Under the pieces are notes generated by a model. The model worked only from the letters and a program-made list of their open reading frames with translations, ran no database searches and was not told the origin of the DNA. Below are positions 61,375 through 64,000 of a stretch of 64,000 nucleotides of DNA, one piece after another. Each line of letters starts with the position of its first letter. Within the stretch, counting starts at the first letter, position 1. The stretch comes from JAZKFT01 sp039925965 (GTDB lineage Bacteria > Bacteroidota > Bacteroidia > Chitinophagales > Chitinophagaceae), in the NCBI GenBank assembly GCA_039925965.1, contig JBDSXW010000076.1, positions 1-64,000 of the forward strand. Direction: 5' to 3'. Both the position numbers and the translations under genes were made by a program.

Positions 61375-64000
61375 CTAAGCTATCTTCTTCTTTGATGCTG
61401 CATACGGATCTTTCTTGGCATGATGCTCACCACCCAGCGGTTTCTTACCTCCGAAATCCACCAGGATCGGGGCCGCCACAAAGATGGATGAATAAGTACC
61501 AGTGATCACACCGATCAACATCGCAAATGCAAAACCTTTGGTTACTTCACCACCAAAGATGAAAAGGATCAGCAATGTAAGGAACACGGTGAGCGAGGTC
61601 ATGATCGTACGGCTAAGCGTCTGGTTGATGGATTTATTGATGATCAGGCCTCGGTCGGCGCCGATCATGCTGTGGCTGTTTTCACGGATACGGTCAAATA
61701 CGATGATGGTATCGTTCATGGAGAAACCGATTACGGTAAGGATGGCCGCGATAAAGTGCTGATCGATCTCTAACGGGAACGGCACAATTCTACGTGCAAA
61801 GCTGAATACTGCCAGCGTAACCAATACGTCATGGAGCAACGATACAATGGTACCCAATGAATACCTCCAGTCGCGGAAGCGGATGAAGATGTACAGACAG
61901 ATCACAAAAATGGAAACGATCGTGGCAATAGCTGCACCGCGCTTCAGCTCACCGCTGATGGTGGGTAACACGGTTTGTGATCCTACTTTCAGATTGGAGT
62001 CAAAATCCTGGTAAGAAGTACCTGCCGGGATATACCTGGAAAGACCACTATAAAGGGTACGTTCCACGATACTGTCCGCATTTTTAGCGGTCGCATCCTT
62101 CATAAACGAGGTGGTAATATCCAACTGGTTATTGGTACCTACTGTTTTTACAATTGGCAATTCACCAAACACAGGCTTCAGGGCGTCCGCTATTTCTGTT
62201 GTATTTAGTTTTTGTGTAGCAGGGAACTGGACCGTATAACTACGACCTCCTTTGAACTCTACGCCCTGGTCGAAGCCATTGATAATAGCGCCCACACCAG
62301 CCAGCAACACCACAACCGAAATACCATACGCAACTTTGCGGAATTCAATGAATTTGAATTGCGCATGCGCAAATATCTTTTTGCTAATGCCAGTGAAATA
62401 GGTTAGGTGTTTTTGCTTGTTGGTAAACCATTCGGTGATCAAACGGCTTACTAGGATGCCGCAGAAAAGGTTCAAAAGAATACCGATCATCTGGGTAGTG
62501 GCAAACCCGCGAACCGGACCAAGACCAAAATAAAACAGGATGGCGGCAGTAAGGAACGTGGTCACGTGGCTATCCAAAACAGGAGCCAGAGAACGGCGGT
62601 AACCCGTGTTCACAGCTGCCTGGTAGCTTTTTCCCATGGTGAGTTCTTCCTTGATGCGCTCAAAAATGATAACGTTGGTATCTACCGCCATACCGATAGT
62701 AAGTACCAGGGCCGCAATACCCGCAGCAGTTAGGGTAGCACCCAGTGAAGCCAGGATACCAATCGTAAACAACAGGTTTAATATCAGTGAAGCATTTGCA
62801 ACCCAACCGCTGGTATTGTAATAGATCAGCATCAAAATAAATATGATCAGGAACGAAATCACAAATGACATCTGGCCGCCTTTTACTGCATCTTCACCCA
62901 GCGTTGCGCCTACTACCTGCTCCTGCACAATCTTTGCAGGTGCATCCAACGGACCGCTTTTCAGGATATCGGCGAGGTCTTGCGCTTCCTGTACATTCTT
63001 GTCAAAGCCACCTGAGATCTGGGAATTACCACCAGAAATTTTCTCATTTACGTTCGGTGCACTTCTTACAAAATTATCCAGCACGATTGCAACTGGTTTG
63101 CCAATATTCTTCTCAGTCATGCTGGCCCATTTTCTTTCACCTTCCTTAGTCATGCTCATGCTCACACATACCTTACCGTCCTGGGTATAATCCTGGCGCG
63201 AATCGGAAATGGCACTACCTTCCAAAAAGGCAACCCCGCTGGCATCGGGCATTTTAAGCGCATATAAACCAAGTATTCCTTTTGGCTTTAGGTCGTCATT
63301 ACCCGCATAGCCGTAAGCGAAACGTAGATTAGCCGGAAATTTGCTGGCCACAAATGGCAGGCGCAGGTAGTCGCCCAACTGAGCCGTATCTTTTATAGCC
63401 ACATAAGCCACTTCACTCGGGAATTTCTGTTTGCCGGTCTGGTCCTGGTAAGGTTGGCCCAGGCCCTGGAACAGGTCGAACATCGGGTTATCGCCTTTCT
63501 TCTGGTTTTTGACGTTCGTGGTATCGGCCATTTTCTTATTGAAAGAATCAATAACAGCCTGCTCGTTATAACCGCTATCAGTAATCGATACCCCTTTGAT
63601 ATAATCTTTCAGCACTGGTTGTACATCCTGCATTTCTTTATAGACTTCGCCGAGATTGTAGAGCTCGAAAAACTGCAGGTTCGCACTGCTCTGCAAATAT
63701 TTGCGCACTCTTTCCTTATCTGTAACACCAGCGAGCTCAATTGTAATCACACTTTTAGAAGCATCGGGGTTGATGGTAGGTGAAGCCACGCCAAACTGGT
63801 CGATACGGGTTTGGAGGATATTGGAAGTATTCTTAAAAGCTATACCAGCCTCTTTCTGCAGGTAGCTGATCACCTCATCGTCGCTGCTGTTAAAAGTGAT
63901 GACTTTATTGCTGTTGGCGATAAATAAGGGCGCCAATTTATTGTTGGGTGCTTTTTGCTTGTAGGCTTTTGCAAACAAACCGATAAGGTCAGCACTGCCG
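61375..64000 (-). CDS. secDF: Protein translocase subunit SecDF (fused), 5' end cut by window
   Basis: The reading frame is open to the window edge (GSADLIGLFAKAYKQ before the first internal TTG at 63978), so the N-terminus with its first membrane helix lies outside. SecDF uses the proton-motive force to complete SecYEG-mediated export in the inner membrane. SecD features are visible: the P1-base segment ILQTRIDQFGVASPTI, the P1-head with LDNFVRSAPNVNE, and the RND-type helices (GMAVDTNVIIFERIKEEL). SecF follows in the same chain (GVEFKGGRSYTVQFP, FSMNDTIIVFDRIRE). The fused form is usual in Bacteroidota. A perfect 16-bp terminator follows. Confidence 0.95.
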   Translation of the reverse strand, partial: GSADLIGLFAKAYKQKAPNNKLAPLFIANSNKVITFNSSDDEVISYLQKEAGIAFKNTSNILQTRIDQFGVASPTINPDASKSVITIELAGVTDKERVRKYLQSSANLQFFELYNLGEVYKEMQDVQPVLKDYIKGVSITDSGYNEQAVIDSFNKKMADTTNVKNQKKGDNPMFDLFQGLGQPYQDQTGKQKFPSEVAYVAIKDTAQLGDYLRLPFVASKFPANLRFAYGYAGNDDLKPKGILGLYALKMPDASGVAFLEGSAISDSRQDYTQDGKVCVSMSMTKEGERKWASMTEKNIGKPVAIVLDNFVRSAPNVNEKISGGNSQISGGFDKNVQEAQDLADILKSGPLDAPAKIVQEQVVGATLGEDAVKGGQMSFVISFLIIFILMLIYYNTSGWVANASLILNLLFTIGILASLGATLTAAGIAALVLTIGMAVDTNVIIFERIKEELTMGKSYQAAVNTGYRRSLAPVLDSHVTTFLTAAILFYFGLGPVRGFATTQMIGILLNLFCGILVSRLITEWFTNKQKHLTYFTGISKKIFAHAQFKFIEFRKVAYGISVVVLLAGVGAIINGFDQGVEFKGGRSYTVQFPATQKLNTTEIADALKPVFGELPIVKTVGTNNQLDITTSFMKDATAKNADSIVERTLYSGLSRYIPAGTSYQDFDSNLKVGSQTVLPTISGELKRGAAIATIVSIFVICLYIFIRFRDWRYSLGTIVSLLHDVLVTLAVFSFARRIVPFPLEIDQHFIAAILTVIGFSMNDTIIVFDRIRENSHSMIGADRGLIINKSINQTLSRTIMTSLTVFLTLLILFIFGGEVTKGFAFAMLIGVITGTYSSIFVAAPILVDFGGKKPLGGEHHAKKDPYAASKKKIA

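Overview
The window looks like chromosomal DNA from a Bacteroidota bacterium, most likely of the Chitinophagaceae/Chitinophagales. The evidence is a fused SecDF translocase, promoter boxes of the TAnnTTTG type, a type IX secretion (T9SS) C-terminal sorting domain, LytTR and propeller-kinase regulators, many secreted proteins starting with an AQ-type signal-peptide end, a DUF6261 gene and a DinD-like remnant. GC content is moderate. No tRNA, rRNA, CRISPR array or complete insertion sequence was recognised.

Layout. 0.5-3.7 kb: two head-to-tail paralogues of exactly 500 codons (secreted, FN3-like repeats, DUF1566 C-terminus). 4.0-10.0 kb: a WG-repeat remnant, a DUF1801 gene, two secreted MORN-repeat proteins and an outer-membrane barrel protein. 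10.6-21.2 kb: one giant 3543-codon secreted protein (PPC-like, PKD/Ig-like, seven CARDB, a Gly-rich collagen-like block, a shared C-terminal module). 21.8-24.0 kb: stand-alone fusA with a structured leader. 24.2-27.9 kb: a WG/TPR protein and a DUF6261 gene preceded by a 42-bp tandem array. 28.1-29.4 kb: a gene graveyard (a frameshifted unknown ORF, a PAP2 phosphatase fragment, a DinD-like fragment broken by a 26-bp duplication). 29.7-31.0 kb: a class-C-like serine hydrolase. 31.0-38.4 kb: two paralogous propeller histidine kinases and one LytTR response regulator. 38.5-44.4 kb: a YadA-head/S74 protein and a run of small secreted, lipo- or membrane proteins ending in a broken M43 metalloprotease. 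44.9-48.4 kb: a metallophosphoesterase and dxs. 48.7-56.7 kb: a thioester-type alpha-2-macroglobulin divergent from pbpC. 56.8-61.2 kb: a small secreted protein, a T9SS-exported esterase, a small alpha/beta hydrolase and an unknown secreted protein. 61.4-64.0 kb: secDF, cut by the window edge.

How parts may fit together. fusA, dxs and secDF are core. pbpC plus the macroglobulin form a recognised periplasmic pair for murein repair and protease trapping. The LytS/LytT-like cluster has a candidate LytTR direct-repeat site upstream of the second kinase, and a copy of its core upstream of the S74 protein, suggesting that surface protein as a target. Most of the rest is cell-surface inventory.

The intergenic DNA is rich in repeats: a perfect 48-bp palindrome, REP-like elements with a shared GAAAGCCA core, 7-, 8-, 9- and 42-bp tandem arrays, and a 99-bp tandem duplication. 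Together with the pseudogenes this marks much of the window as evolving by duplication and slippage. I found no complete defence or mobile system. The most novel items are the giant protein, the repeat architecture around DUF6261 and the inferred LytTR circuit.
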